A DNA stretch of 64,000 bases from NCBI GenBank assembly GCA_026004655.1, contig BPJO01000010.1:1-64000 (forward strand), given 5' to 3'. Positions within the stretch are counted from its first letter, which is position 1. Each line of letters begins with the position of its first letter. Under the pieces are notes generated by a model. The model did not search any database. It was not told where the DNA came from and saw only the letters and a list, made by a program, of their open reading frames with translations. The position numbers and the translations under genes are program-made. This document shows positions 18,824 through 27,906 of this stretch, in pieces. The DNA comes from Phycisphaerae bacterium (GTDB lineage Bacteria > Planctomycetota > Phycisphaerae > Tepidisphaerales > Tepidisphaeraceae).

Positions 18824-19271
18824 GTCACGTGTGCCACCATAGGATGCGCTAGCTTCAGATATTCGCCCATGCTCATGGTCACCGCGTCGTGATGTGTTCC
18901 GGCCTGAAAGGTCAACATGGTTTGATCACATAAGGAATCATCCATAATCGTCTTTATACGAAACATTTCACCGATAGGAGGTTCTGCCCCCACTTCACAG
19001 CCATCAAAAACACGTGCCAACTGCAATTCGCTGGCTAGGCTGACGATGGTTGCGTCCAGTAATTCTTTGATCCGTTCCGGATCTACTTTTTTATGAGCCG
19101 GAACGGCACAAATGACAAACTCGCCGTCGGCTTCGACGACTACGGGTTTTTACTACCCGCCAACCGCTTTCTATGCAACTGCTGGGCCAAATCCTGTGCT
19201 GTGTACGTATTCGGGTGGGTATTCCAGACGTAACGAGCCTGGTGCCGGTCAAGGTATTCGCGAACCGTCAT
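18811..19271 (-). CDS. YbaK/ProX-type aminoacyl-tRNA deacylase domain protein (reading frame broken)
   Basis: The N-terminal part MTVREYLDRHQARYVWNTHP...TAQDLAQQLH starts at 19271 with a GGAGG ribosome-binding site 6 bases upstream. It continues in another frame as KPVVVEADGEFVICAVPA...FDGCEVGAEPPIGEMF...AGTHHDAVTMSMGEYLKL. Together these are a complete YbaK/EbsC-like domain of about 153 residues, a family that edits mischarged tRNAs. The break lies in an A5 run near 19153; one extra A restores the frame. The 3' end overlaps the convergent phosphatase gene by 13 bp. Confidence 0.75.
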
Positions 19272-19443
19272 GATGAACCTCCAGCCATGCGTTTCACGAA
19301 TTTTATTCATTCGTTGGTCATAAGTGCACAAAAAATTGAACAAACACAAAAAAAACATTGCGGTGTAGGTGTTCATCGGTGAGAATGTTTCAAGAATGAT
19401 CAAAGTCGATCTTCATTCCTAAATCTTTTCAGGGAAATACGTT

Positions 19444-19843
19444 ATGACATTAGGCCGGAAAATCAGTGTGTCCGCTTTGCTCACAACAGTGGTCTTGATA
19501 AGCGGATGCGGGCAGGAGACGCACGAATCTCTCATGCAGGAAAATATCGATCAAATGAAAAAAATGGTCGATGCCATGAAGAAGATCAAAGATAAGGATT
19601 CTGCTTTGTCGCAGGGTCGATACGCTTAAGTCCATTGATAGTAAGCTCAAAAGTATCGAGGAACGATCTAAAAAGCTGCCGAAGCTCTCTTCTGAGCAGG
19701 AAAAAGTGTTGGAGGATAAGTTCAAATCGCAGGTTGATCCTTTGATGCAAGAAATGCTGGCTGAAGGTTTCCGCATCATGTCATTGGGCCCGGAGGTGCA
19801 GACCGCTTTGGAAGGGGCCATGAGTTCGATGGGGCAACAGTGA
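19444..19843 (+). CDS. Small helical lipoprotein of unknown function (reading frame broken)
   Basis: Starts MTLGRKISVSALLTTVVLISGC with a clear lipobox (Cys22), then a Lys/Met-rich helix (ENIDQMKKMVDAMKKIKDK). The frame stops at 19629, but the next frame continues smoothly with VDTLKSIDSKLKSIEERSKK to a stop at 19841-19843. Deleting one G in the GGG at about 19615-19617 fuses the halves into about 132 residues. I do not recognise a family. A strong terminator follows. Confidence 0.6.
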
Positions 19844-19883
19844 CAGAGTTAATCCATTATTTTGACAGTAATTTTACCTATTT

Positions 19884-19914
19884 ACACGCTTCCCGTTTGA
19901 GGAAGCGTGTTTTT
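19884..19914. terminator. Rho-independent terminator between convergent genes
   Basis: ACACGCTTCC (19884-19893) and GGAAGCGTGT (19901-19910) form a perfect 10-bp stem with the 7-base loop CGTTTGA, followed by TTTT. It lies just after the lipoprotein gene and at the stop of the convergent yqgE, and could serve both. Confidence 0.85.
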
Positions 19915-20455
19915 AGTTGACGGACGGGTCTTCGGGAATTAGATCCGGTTTCACAAAACGGCTGAGATTCGCACGGGTGTGCAAACGGGTCCACAAATGA
20001 GGATCCGAAGCAAAAATATCGTTACTGGTTGCGTCAATTACCAGCCAACTCCCCTCGGCCAATTCGCCTTCGATCTGTCCCCGAGACCAGCCCGAATAGC
20101 TGGCAAAAAGTTTAAACGGTTCGGATTGATTGCGAATCAGTGTCTCAATGGCGTCTCGGTCGGTGGTGACAAAAACACCTTCGACCGGTTCTTCTCCACC
20201 GATGGTCGGATCGGTATGAAGGACAAACGCCGGACCCGGGCAGGGCCCCCCGAAGTAGACTGGAAGCTTAACATCGTGGGCCGCTTCGATGGTATCTCCA
20301 AGAGCCGTTGCAATGTCCAAAGGAGTAGGACGATTAACGACCAATCCGAAGGCCCCGTCCTCGTCATGGCGTACGATCAGAACGACCGTCCGGGCAAAGT
20401 TCGGATCGACCAGAGGTGGGGTAGCCAGCAGGAACTTTCCCGTCAACGACTTCAT
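19913..20455 (-). CDS. YqgE/AlgH family protein
   Basis: A 180-residue protein with the full DUF179 pattern: KSLTGKFLLATPPLVDPNFARTVV, GAFGLVVNRPT, VYFGGPCPGPAFVLHT, and FASYSGWSRGQIEGELAEGSWLV. The function of the family is unknown (AlgH has been linked to alginate regulation in Pseudomonas). The start is placed at MKSLTGKF, where homologues begin. Longer open sequence upstream has no family similarity. Confidence 0.88.
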   Translation of the reverse strand: MKSLTGKFLLATPPLVDPNFARTVVLIVRHDEDGAFGLVVNRPTPLDIATALGDTIEAAHDVKLPVYFGGPCPGPAFVLHTDPTIGGEEPVEGVFVTTDRDAIETLIRNQSEPFKLFASYSGWSRGQIEGELAEGSWLVIDATSNDIFASDPHLWTRLHTRANLSRFVKPDLIPEDPSVN

Positions 20456-20581
20456 ATCGGTATTGAACGCTGCGAACCCCAGCGGATCAAGCCTGCTTAG
20501 TCTTCGTACGACACATCGATTAAACTTAAATAAAAGACTATCGAGTCTTGTTTTTGACTTTGGGATGTCGATGATGTTGTC

Positions 20582-22390
20582 ATGAGCTGGTTCAAAGATT
20601 TGTGGTTTCAGACCGAAACGATTCCCCACGCGATTTTGATGGTTGTGCTGGTCTGTGCGATAGGGTTGGCGTTAGGAAACCTTCGTATTCGCGGGGTAGG
20701 GCTTGGGATCGGCGGGGTGTTGTTTGTCGGGTTGGCATTCGGGCATTGGGGTTGGTCGGCCAATTCAGAAGTGCTTCACTTTTTGAGGGAGTTCGGGTTG
20801 ATCCTGTTCGTTTTCACGATTGGGATTCAAGTCGGTCCCGGTTTTTTTGCGTCCTTGAAGCGAAACGGTTTACCTTTAAACGTCGCTGCAGCAGCGATCG
20901 TACTTTTGGGGGTAGGGTTAACGGTTGTTCAGTGGTCGTACGTGATGGGGGGTAGAAAATCTGATTTACCGGCTGCGGTCGGGTTGTTATCCGGTGCGAC
21001 AACCAACACCCCGAGCATGGCGGCGGCCACGGCTGCGTTTGCGGATTTGAAGCAGTCGGTGTCATCCGGATCAGTTCGAGCAACCTCATTGCCCGCATCG
21101 GGTCTTGATTCATCCACCAACTTTTTATCGTCAGACGAATTGGTCGCTACGACCCTGCCTTCCGGGACTGCTGCGGACCCCTTTTCTCATGCCGCTTCTG
21201 ACATCGGGGCGGCTTACGCGATCGCGTATCCGTTTGGCATTTTCGGTGTCTTACTAGCCATGATTCTGGTCAAACTCCTGTGTCGTATTGATATTCATCA
21301 GGAGCAAAGAAAGTTGTCAGAAAAGATGGCACACCCGGCCTTGGACGCGATCAATCTGGAAGTAATTAATCCTGCACTATCGGGCAAAAAGATTTCTCAG
21401 ATTCCTACACTGAGGGACCGGGGAGTCGTAGTTACCCGTCTGATGAGGGATGGACGAGTGCAAGTTGCTTCCAAAGATACATCGCTTCAGGTTGGGGATG
21501 TTTTGACGGCTGTCGGACCGACGCAGGACTTGGCAGAGCTTGAATTGATTATCGGCCAAAGAACCTCTCAGGATGCCAGAACCGTCTCCAGTGGGATCGA
21601 TGTCAGGCGGATTCTGGTTTCCAATAAACACACGGTGGGTAAGACGATCGACGAACTGGCACTGGGTGACAAATATGGTGTGAAAGTCACACGAGTATTG
21701 AGAAGCGGTTTCGAACTCCCTGTCACGCCGTTTACTCGTCTGCAATTTGGAGACCGGGTGGTCGTTGTCGGTGAAACGGCGTCCCTGCCTCAAGTGGTTC
21801 ATGAATTGGGAGATAGTCCCAAAGCATTGGATAAGCCGTTATTGGTTCCCATCCTGATCGGTATAGCGTTGGGGGTGATCTTGGGAAGTGTACCGATAGT
21901 GATTCCGGGTCTGCCCGTACCACTGAAACTCGGTTTGGCGGGCGGCCCGCTCATCGTGGCGATCGTTCTCAGTCGCGTTTATAGGATCGGTCCATTGATA
22001 TGGTACATGCCCAACGGGGCTAACATGATGCTTCGGGAAATCGGGATCATCCTCTTTCTTGCATCGGTGGGGCTTTTATCCGGTGAGCATTTTATGACCA
22101 CATTGCAATCCAAGGGCCTACAGTGGATTCTGATCGGTGCGGTGATCACCTTCGTGCCGGTTCTGGTCGTGGGGTTGCTTGCCCGTATCTTATTTCGAAT
22201 CAACTACTTAACGCTGGTAGGGTTGTTATCAGGGAGTATGACCGATCCCCCGGCTTTGGCTTTCGCACAGAGCATCACGGGGTCGGACGCTCCGACGGTT
22301 TCCTACGCAACGGTATATCCTCTGGTCATGTTGCTTCGGGTGTTGAGCGTTCAAGTGCTCGTGATACTTCTGGCAAGTCCGGTGAGTTGA
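20582..22390 (+). CDS. YidE/AspT-type putative aspartate:alanine-exchanger family transporter
   Basis: A 602-residue membrane protein with duplicated five-helix halves (residues about 14-200 and 415-600) flanking two central TrkA-C (RCK_C) domains. Each half carries an LLSG-type motif (GLLSGATTNTPS near residue 140, GLLSGSMTDPPALAFA near 545). The AAE/YidE family includes the aspartate:alanine antiporter AspT, but most members have no known substrate. An extra Ser/Thr-rich loop of about 35 residues follows the first motif (SSGSVRATSLPASGLDSSTN), which is unusual. Confidence 0.83.
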   Translation: MSWFKDLWFQTETIPHAILMVVLVCAIGLALGNLRIRGVGLGIGGVLFVGLAFGHWGWSANSEVLHFLREFGLILFVFTIGIQVGPGFFASLKRNGLPLNVAAAAIVLLGVGLTVVQWSYVMGGRKSDLPAAVGLLSGATTNTPSMAAATAAFADLKQSVSSGSVRATSLPASGLDSSTNFLSSDELVATTLPSGTAADPFSHAASDIGAAYAIAYPFGIFGVLLAMILVKLLCRIDIHQEQRKLSEKMAHPALDAINLEVINPALSGKKISQIPTLRDRGVVVTRLMRDGRVQVASKDTSLQVGDVLTAVGPTQDLAELELIIGQRTSQDARTVSSGIDVRRILVSNKHTVGKTIDELALGDKYGVKVTRVLRSGFELPVTPFTRLQFGDRVVVVGETASLPQVVHELGDSPKALDKPLLVPILIGIALGVILGSVPIVIPGLPVPLKLGLAGGPLIVAIVLSRVYRIGPLIWYMPNGANMMLREIGIILFLASVGLLSGEHFMTTLQSKGLQWILIGAVITFVPVLVVGLLARILFRINYLTLVGLLSGSMTDPPALAFAQSITGSDAPTVSYATVYPLVMLLRVLSVQVLVILLASPVS

Positions 22391-22479
22391 AATAACCCGC
22401 TCCCCACGATACCGGGGGTAACAGTGGGAAACTCCGCGTGATCCACCGTGTTCAATTCAACGGGTGTGTGCGGTCGTAT

Positions 22480-23437
22480 TCATTGACCGATCAGAGGGTC
22501 CTGGTTTTCGGGTCTTCCACGAGTAAAGTTGAAGTTGCGTATCGGTTCAAGCACTTTCATGACCTCATCGATTTTGTCTTGTTCGACCGGGGAGGTGGCG
22601 TACCGGATATTGGCTAGCATGTTCCGGGGGTTAGCTGTTCCGACCAGGGTGGTGGCGATGTCGGGATTGGATACACAGAACTGAATGGCCAGTTGAACGA
22701 TATTCCAGCCTCTCTCCCGGCAAAACTCCACAGCCCGACGGCAACCCTGCTTGATGACATCACTGGCAGGATGCCAAGCCGGCGGCGGTCGATCGGTTAA
22801 CAACCCCATCCCCGTTGGAGAAGCATTGATAATCCCGATGCCTCGGGTTTTCCACTCAGGAATACAGTCCAGAAGTGATGTATCGTTCAGTTCATATCGG
22901 CAAAAGGACAGAACGGTTTCGACCATACCGGGGTCGGATTTTTTCGACCGTGTTTCTTAAAACCTTTAACGGGAGGCCCGTAATACCCACATGGCGGACC
23001 TTGCCCGTTTCCTTCAATTGATGAAGCGCAGGCAGCGTTTCATGGATGATCTGATGAATGTCGGCAAACTCGATATCATGACATTGAATCAGATCAATGT
23101 AATCAACGTTGAGCCGGGAAAGTGATTCATCGACCGATTTCAGAACCCGTTTCCGGGAGAAATCAAAGACTCCTTCGTCGTACTGTCCAACTTTGGTGGC
23201 CAGGTAATAACGATCCCGCGGGACCGAGCGTAGCGCTTTACCCAGAACGGTTTCTGCCTTGGTAACCCCGTAATAGGGGCTGGTATCAATAAAATTGATG
23301 CCATGATCCAGTGCCAGATGAACAGTACGAATTCCCTCATCCTCCTGGATATCATGAAACACGCCACCAAGCGATGATCCACCAAGGGAAAGAATTGATA
23401 CATGGAGTCCGGTTTTCCCGAGAGGTCGAGTCAGCAT
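22480..23437 (-). CDS. Aldo/keto reductase, L-galactose/L-fucose dehydrogenase type (reading frame broken)
   Basis: The N-terminal half (MLTRPLGKTGLHVSILSLGG, NFIDTSPYYG, RYYLATKVG, DYIDLIQCHDIEF) has the catalytic Asp, Tyr and Lys of aldo/keto reductases. It runs out near 22925. The next frame continues with MVETVLSFCRYELND...AIQFCVSNPDIATTLVGTANP, the C-terminal NAD(P)-binding part. The shift lies in CCCC; deleting one C restores a protein of about 318 residues. The domain order matches plant-type L-galactose dehydrogenase. Cytoplasmic; the substrate is uncertain. Confidence 0.78.
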
Positions 23438-23641
23438 ATCGTATGCAATATACAAGCTAAAGTGCCCGATGAGGAAACGTTCCGATTGCAGGATCCGGGG
23501 TTATGTTTTTCAAAATCTGCGGCAGTCCGAACGATCAAAAAGAAATTGACCTGTGCGGAGAAAACGGATAATTATGTCCGAATAAAGCGTTTCATATGGC
23601 GCAGAGGGATTGAGTTTTAAAAGTTTCCACGGAATTAGTCT

Positions 23642-24136
23642 ATGATTTTTACAACGACAACGGAATACGCGATTCGCGGTTTGGCCGAGCTGGCCGGACG
23701 AAGCGACGGCCGGAGTATGATGCTGGACGAACTGGTCGCAGGGACAACTTTGCCCCGGGATTTCCTGGCCAAGGTATTCCAACGGTTGGTCAAAGCCGGT
23801 TTGCTCAAAAGTGCCAAGGGACGAGGGGGGGGATTCCGACTCGCCAAACCGGCTCATGAAATAACACTGCGAGAAATCGTCGAAGCCATCGACGGGGCGA
23901 TTCACCTCGATCGTTGTGCCGTCGGTCTGGACAAATGTAACGATCATCAGCCATGTCCCCAGCATGACCTCTACAAACCCATCCGTCAGCGGTTAAAGGA
24001 TTACCTGAACTCGACCACGGTTGCTGACTTGGCAGCAAGCCTCAAAACCAAGCAGGCCTGGCTGAAGATTATTGAAAACCAGCAGACCGAAAAAGAACGA
24101 CAATTACTTTCCGTCCGGACTGCTAACAACAAATAA
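23642..24136 (+). CDS. Rrf2-family transcription regulator with IscR-like cysteines
   Basis: A 164-residue protein with an Rrf2 winged helix (MIFTTTTEYAIRGLAELAGR, LPRDFLAKVFQRLVKAGLLKSAKGRGGGFRLA) and three cysteines at 92, 99 and 105, almost exactly where IscR has its Fe-S ligands (92, 98, 104). It probably senses iron-sulfur status, redox or NO through a cluster. The C-terminal tail is longer than usual. It lies directly upstream of pckG with a 100-bp gap; whether it controls pckG is not shown. A TTGACC (23546-23551) and GATAAT (23567-23572), 15 bp apart, form a weak promoter candidate upstream. Confidence 0.87.
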   Translation: MIFTTTTEYAIRGLAELAGRSDGRSMMLDELVAGTTLPRDFLAKVFQRLVKAGLLKSAKGRGGGFRLAKPAHEITLREIVEAIDGAIHLDRCAVGLDKCNDHQPCPQHDLYKPIRQRLKDYLNSTTVADLAASLKTKQAWLKIIENQQTEKERQLLSVRTANNK

Positions 24137-24236
24137 AATAGCCGTCCGTGACAAACAGCGGATTGAATGGGCTACTGTGTTCAGATCGGATTGTGAGTTG
24201 TTTTTCAAAGGACAATCTGCGCCGAAGGAGTATTGA

Positions 24237-26048
24237 ATGGCAACAACAGTAGTACCTACGCAAGCAAATCAGTATGTCCGGGCCTGGGTCAACCAAATGG
24301 TAGACCTGACGCGACCGGACAAGATCATCTGGTGTGATGGTTCGGTTGAGGAACGTGAACGATTTTATGAGCAGGGATGTGCAGAAGGTATATTTGTCAG
24401 GCTCAATCCCCGGAAGTGGCCGGGTTGTTATTATCACCGATCAAATCCGAATGATGTAGCCAGAACCGAACACCTCACCTTCATTTGTACGCCAAGCCCG
24501 GACGCGGCAGGTCCGACCAATAATTGGATGAAGGACAAAGACGCCTATGAAAAGCTCACCGAGCTATTTCGAGGCTGTATGAAGGGGCGGACCTTGTATG
24601 TTGTTCCTTTTGTCATGGGACCGATCGGATCACGTTTGGCAAAGGTCGGCGTTCAACTAACGGACAGTCTTTATGTCGTTCAGAATATGGGGATCATGAC
24701 CCGTATGGGCGAGGTTGCCTGGTCACAGCTGGGGCAAAGTAATGACTTTACACGTTGCCTACATTCGCTGGGGGATCTAAATCCTCGACGACGGTTCATT
24801 TGTCACTTTCCCTTCGACAATACGATTTGGAGCTTCGGATCGGGATATGGTGGAAATGCGCTTTTAGGGAAAAAGTGTCTTGGTTTGCGCATTGCGAGTT
24901 TTTTGGGCCGTCAACAGGATTGGATGGCAGAACACATGCTGTTGATGGGGATTGAAAATCCCGGTCCCGACGGACGATCCGAAAAGACTTATGTTGCAGC
25001 CGCTTTCCCGAGCGCTTGTGGGAAAACGAACTTTGCGATGCTGGTTCCGCCCCAAAAGTATGCTCAGAAAGGATGGAAAGTCACGACAGTCGGGGACGAT
25101 ATTGCCTGGATGTGGGTCGACGAAAAAAGTGGTCGATTGCACGCGATCAACCCGGAGACCGGATACTTCGGCGTCGTACCCGGAACAAGCGCCACGTCAA
25201 ACCCTAATGCGTTTGAAAGCATGAAACGTGATACCATTTTCACCAACGTGGGTCTTGTTCCTCTTGAGGATGGGACCTACGACATCTGGTGGGAGGATTC
25301 GGGGATGCCCGAACCCTCACGGTGTATCAACTGGGAAGGAAAAGAATGGACACCGACGTTAGCAAGAGAGACCGGAATCAAAGCGGCGCACCCGAACAGT
25401 CGTTTTACGGCACCAATGTGGAACAATCCTGCGTTGGATCCCCGCGTGAATGACCCTTCGGGCGTTCCCATCTCTGCGATCATTTTCGGAGGAAGACGCT
25501 CTCGTACGATCCCCCTGGTCTATCAGGCATTCAACTGGGTGCACGGGGTTTATATCGGTGCAACCATCGGCTCGGAGACCACTGCAGCTGCCACCGGACA
25601 GGTTGGGGTTGTACGACGAGACCCAATGGCGATGCTGCCTTTTATTGGTTATAATATCCGGGATTACCTGGTTCACTGGTTCCGCATGAGAAAGAAAATG
25701 GTGGATTGTCCCCGCGTTTTCATGGTGAACTGGTTTCGCAAGAACGAGCAAGGCAAGTTCATTTGGCCGGGTTTCGGGGAAAACATGCGGGTCTTGAAAT
25801 GGATCGTGGACCGGTGTCATGGTCGGGCTTATGCGAGGGAAACGGTCTTAGGATGGATGCCCCGGGCGGAAGACATTGATACCGAGGGGTTGAATCTGAG
25901 TTCTCAGGACATTGCCTTGCTGGAGTTCGTCGATCCGGATGAGGTCAAATCCGAAATACTGAGTCAGGAAGAGCTTTTTCTGAAATTGGCGGGAGATTTG
26001 CCCAAGGAAATGATTTTTCAACGCGAGCTTTTGATAAGCCGTCTCTGA
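24237..26048 (+). CDS. pckG: Phosphoenolpyruvate carboxykinase (GTP)
   Basis: A 603-residue enzyme of the GTP-dependent family. Visible are the catalytic P-loop FPSACGKTNFAML (about residues 258-270), TVGDDIAWMW with the metal ligands, FGGRRSRTIPLVYQAFNWVHG, and MLPFIGYNIRDYLVHWF. It converts oxaloacetate and GTP to PEP, CO2 and GDP, the first committed step of gluconeogenesis, or runs in reverse. Cytoplasmic. The ribosome-binding site GAAGGAG precedes the ATG. GTP-type PEPCK is common in Planctomycetota, Actinobacteria and animals. Confidence 0.95.
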   Translation: MATTVVPTQANQYVRAWVNQMVDLTRPDKIIWCDGSVEERERFYEQGCAEGIFVRLNPRKWPGCYYHRSNPNDVARTEHLTFICTPSPDAAGPTNNWMKDKDAYEKLTELFRGCMKGRTLYVVPFVMGPIGSRLAKVGVQLTDSLYVVQNMGIMTRMGEVAWSQLGQSNDFTRCLHSLGDLNPRRRFICHFPFDNTIWSFGSGYGGNALLGKKCLGLRIASFLGRQQDWMAEHMLLMGIENPGPDGRSEKTYVAAAFPSACGKTNFAMLVPPQKYAQKGWKVTTVGDDIAWMWVDEKSGRLHAINPETGYFGVVPGTSATSNPNAFESMKRDTIFTNVGLVPLEDGTYDIWWEDSGMPEPSRCINWEGKEWTPTLARETGIKAAHPNSRFTAPMWNNPALDPRVNDPSGVPISAIIFGGRRSRTIPLVYQAFNWVHGVYIGATIGSETTAAATGQVGVVRRDPMAMLPFIGYNIRDYLVHWFRMRKKMVDCPRVFMVNWFRKNEQGKFIWPGFGENMRVLKWIVDRCHGRAYARETVLGWMPRAEDIDTEGLNLSSQDIALLEFVDPDEVKSEILSQEELFLKLAGDLPKEMIFQRELLISRL

Positions 26049-26135
26049 CACACCAGAACGGGTCAAGCAATTTCCTGCAAGGTATCTTGACACAGCTAAA
26101 CCATCGTTGAATATGCAGTCTAGGAGAAGCTATTC

Positions 26136-26981
26136 ATGATCAAACTTGCTGCTTTTGCGGACGAAATCGACCCGAACATCGACACGCAGATCAAACATTG
26201 TCGGCTGAACGGTGTGACCCACATCGAACTTCGGATGGTCAACAAGATCAATGTTTTGGATTTTTCCCCACAACTCCGGCAGGAAATCAGGGAAAAAGTG
26301 ATCGATGCCGGGATGGGGATCAATTGTATCGGTTCTCCGATCGGAAAAGTCGCCATTGATAAACCCTGGAACGAGCATTTTGACCGGTTCAAGGTGGCTG
26401 TCGATGCTGCGATGTTTTTCGAGGCGCCGATGATCCGGGTGTTCAGTTATTACCCTCCCGGTGGCGAAGGCAAGGGAGATATCCTGCCTCATAAACAAGA
26501 AGTGGTCGAGCGGTTTTTGAAGAAAGTGGAATACATTCGGGACTTGCCCATCACCCTCGTACACGAAAATGAAAAGGGGATTTTTGGGGAAAAAGGTCCT
26601 CAATGTGTGGAGCTGATGAAGTCGGTCAATTCTCCGAAACTTCGGTCCGCCTTTGATTTTGCTAATTTTGTCCAGGCTAAGGACAAACCTCTCGAAAATT
26701 GGCCTGTCTTGAAACCTTATACGACGCACATTCACATTAAAGACGCGGTCATGAGCGATGGTCACGTGGTCCCCGCCGGGAAAGGGGATGGCGATGTTGA
26801 ACCGATTCTAATCGATGCTTACCGAAGCGGTTATAGCGGTTTCCTGACCCTTGAACCCCACCTCAAGGTGGCAGGTCATAGTCATGGTGAGACCGGTCCG
26901 GAGCTATTCAAAATCGCCGTGGACGCGCTGAAGGAGATCCTTTCGCGAAATAACATCCCGATCAGTTCCAACGGTCGATAA
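26136..26981 (+). CDS. Sugar phosphate isomerase/epimerase (AP endonuclease 2-like TIM barrel)
   Basis: A 281-residue TIM barrel. Motifs are THIELRMV early, LVHENEKGIFG (metal-ligand Glu), AFDFANFVQAK (Asp), THIHIKDAV (His) and FLTLEPHLKVAGHSHGETG (Glu) late. These are the four metal ligands of the xylose-isomerase-like family. It probably isomerises a sugar or sugar phosphate; the substrate is unknown. An AGGAGAAG ribosome-binding site precedes the start. It lies 87 bp after pckG and just upstream of the Rnf-like pair. Confidence 0.8.
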   Translation: MIKLAAFADEIDPNIDTQIKHCRLNGVTHIELRMVNKINVLDFSPQLRQEIREKVIDAGMGINCIGSPIGKVAIDKPWNEHFDRFKVAVDAAMFFEAPMIRVFSYYPPGGEGKGDILPHKQEVVERFLKKVEYIRDLPITLVHENEKGIFGEKGPQCVELMKSVNSPKLRSAFDFANFVQAKDKPLENWPVLKPYTTHIHIKDAVMSDGHVVPAGKGDGDVEPILIDAYRSGYSGFLTLEPHLKVAGHSHGETGPELFKIAVDALKEILSRNNIPISSNGR

Positions 26982-27024
26982 ATGTCTAGCCATTAAAGCC
27001 CTGCGAGGTCACTGAAGTCGATGT

Positions 27025-27906
27025 ATGTCCGTTGAAGCAGATATTACTCAATGGATTCAACGGCTAAGCGATGCGGATTTGCCTTGGCGCCCTAGTTCTC
27101 CTGACCTGAGAACGCAACTCATACAATCCCTCAAACGTCCGATCGACAAGGGTATTGTGATGTTGTCGGGTCCGGAAGAGGGACCGGGTTGGTTCGCACA
27201 ACGGGTGGAGGATCACCGGGTCGATTTTGAGACGGGTTTAAGTTTATTACAACGTCTGGTATCGGCTGAATATACGACTGTTGATTCGCGAATGATTGAT
27301 CGGTTGGGAGGGTATCCGGTTCGAGAACCGAGCCTTCTGGTCAGCCGACTTTTGGATCGACGGTTAAAATACGGAAGATCTCCGGTCGAAGTCGGGGTGC
27401 TCTGGGTCGATGCGCTGACTGTAATCCATCTGGGCCAGCTCAGTCGTGGACAGCCTGTTACCCATCTGCCTGTTGTGATCGATGACCACATCCGCAAACA
27501 ACGATTCCGTCTGGAGGTCGGAGTCAACGAAACGGTTGAGGGTGTGATCAGACAGGTGGGAATCGATCCTGCACAGATTTCACATTGTACACAAGGTCCG
27601 GCTTTGCAGAAACGCGTAATCGACCTGAAAAGGCCGATCTGTCACAGCGAATTGTGGTTTCACGTCTGGCCTTGCAGGTCTCCCGGGAATGTTCGTTCTT
27701 GCACCCGTTGCGGCGAATGTGTTTCGATCTGTCCGGTGGGTTTGCACCCGGCCGGACTTTTAGAGTCTGCTAGCAATCACGATTCGATCATGGCAGAACA
27801 ATTTTATCTGCAATCCTGCATCGAATGTGGGCTTTGTGAAGCCGTTTGTCCATCGGAACTGCCTCTTTTGGAAGCGATACGGGGTTTGAAGAGGTTGACG
27901 GAATGA
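27025..27906 (+). CDS. RnfC-like ferredoxin-type protein with two 4Fe-4S clusters
   Basis: A 293-residue protein. Its C-terminus has two full ferredoxin motifs, CTRCGECVSICP and CIECGLCEAVCP. The middle resembles the RnfC core and SLBB region (GVLWVDALTVIHLGQL, VNETVEGVIRQVGID). Canonical RnfC is about 430-700 residues; this one is shorter and lacks an obvious glycine-rich N-terminal NADH-binding part. RnfC is the peripheral subunit of the Rnf ion-translocating complex. Its stop overlaps the next start (ATGA), so it is coupled to the RnfD-like gene. No RnfA, B, E or G gene is nearby. Confidence 0.75.
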   Translation: MSVEADITQWIQRLSDADLPWRPSSPDLRTQLIQSLKRPIDKGIVMLSGPEEGPGWFAQRVEDHRVDFETGLSLLQRLVSAEYTTVDSRMIDRLGGYPVREPSLLVSRLLDRRLKYGRSPVEVGVLWVDALTVIHLGQLSRGQPVTHLPVVIDDHIRKQRFRLEVGVNETVEGVIRQVGIDPAQISHCTQGPALQKRVIDLKRPICHSELWFHVWPCRSPGNVRSCTRCGECVSICPVGLHPAGLLESASNHDSIMAEQFYLQSCIECGLCEAVCPSELPLLEAIRGLKRLTE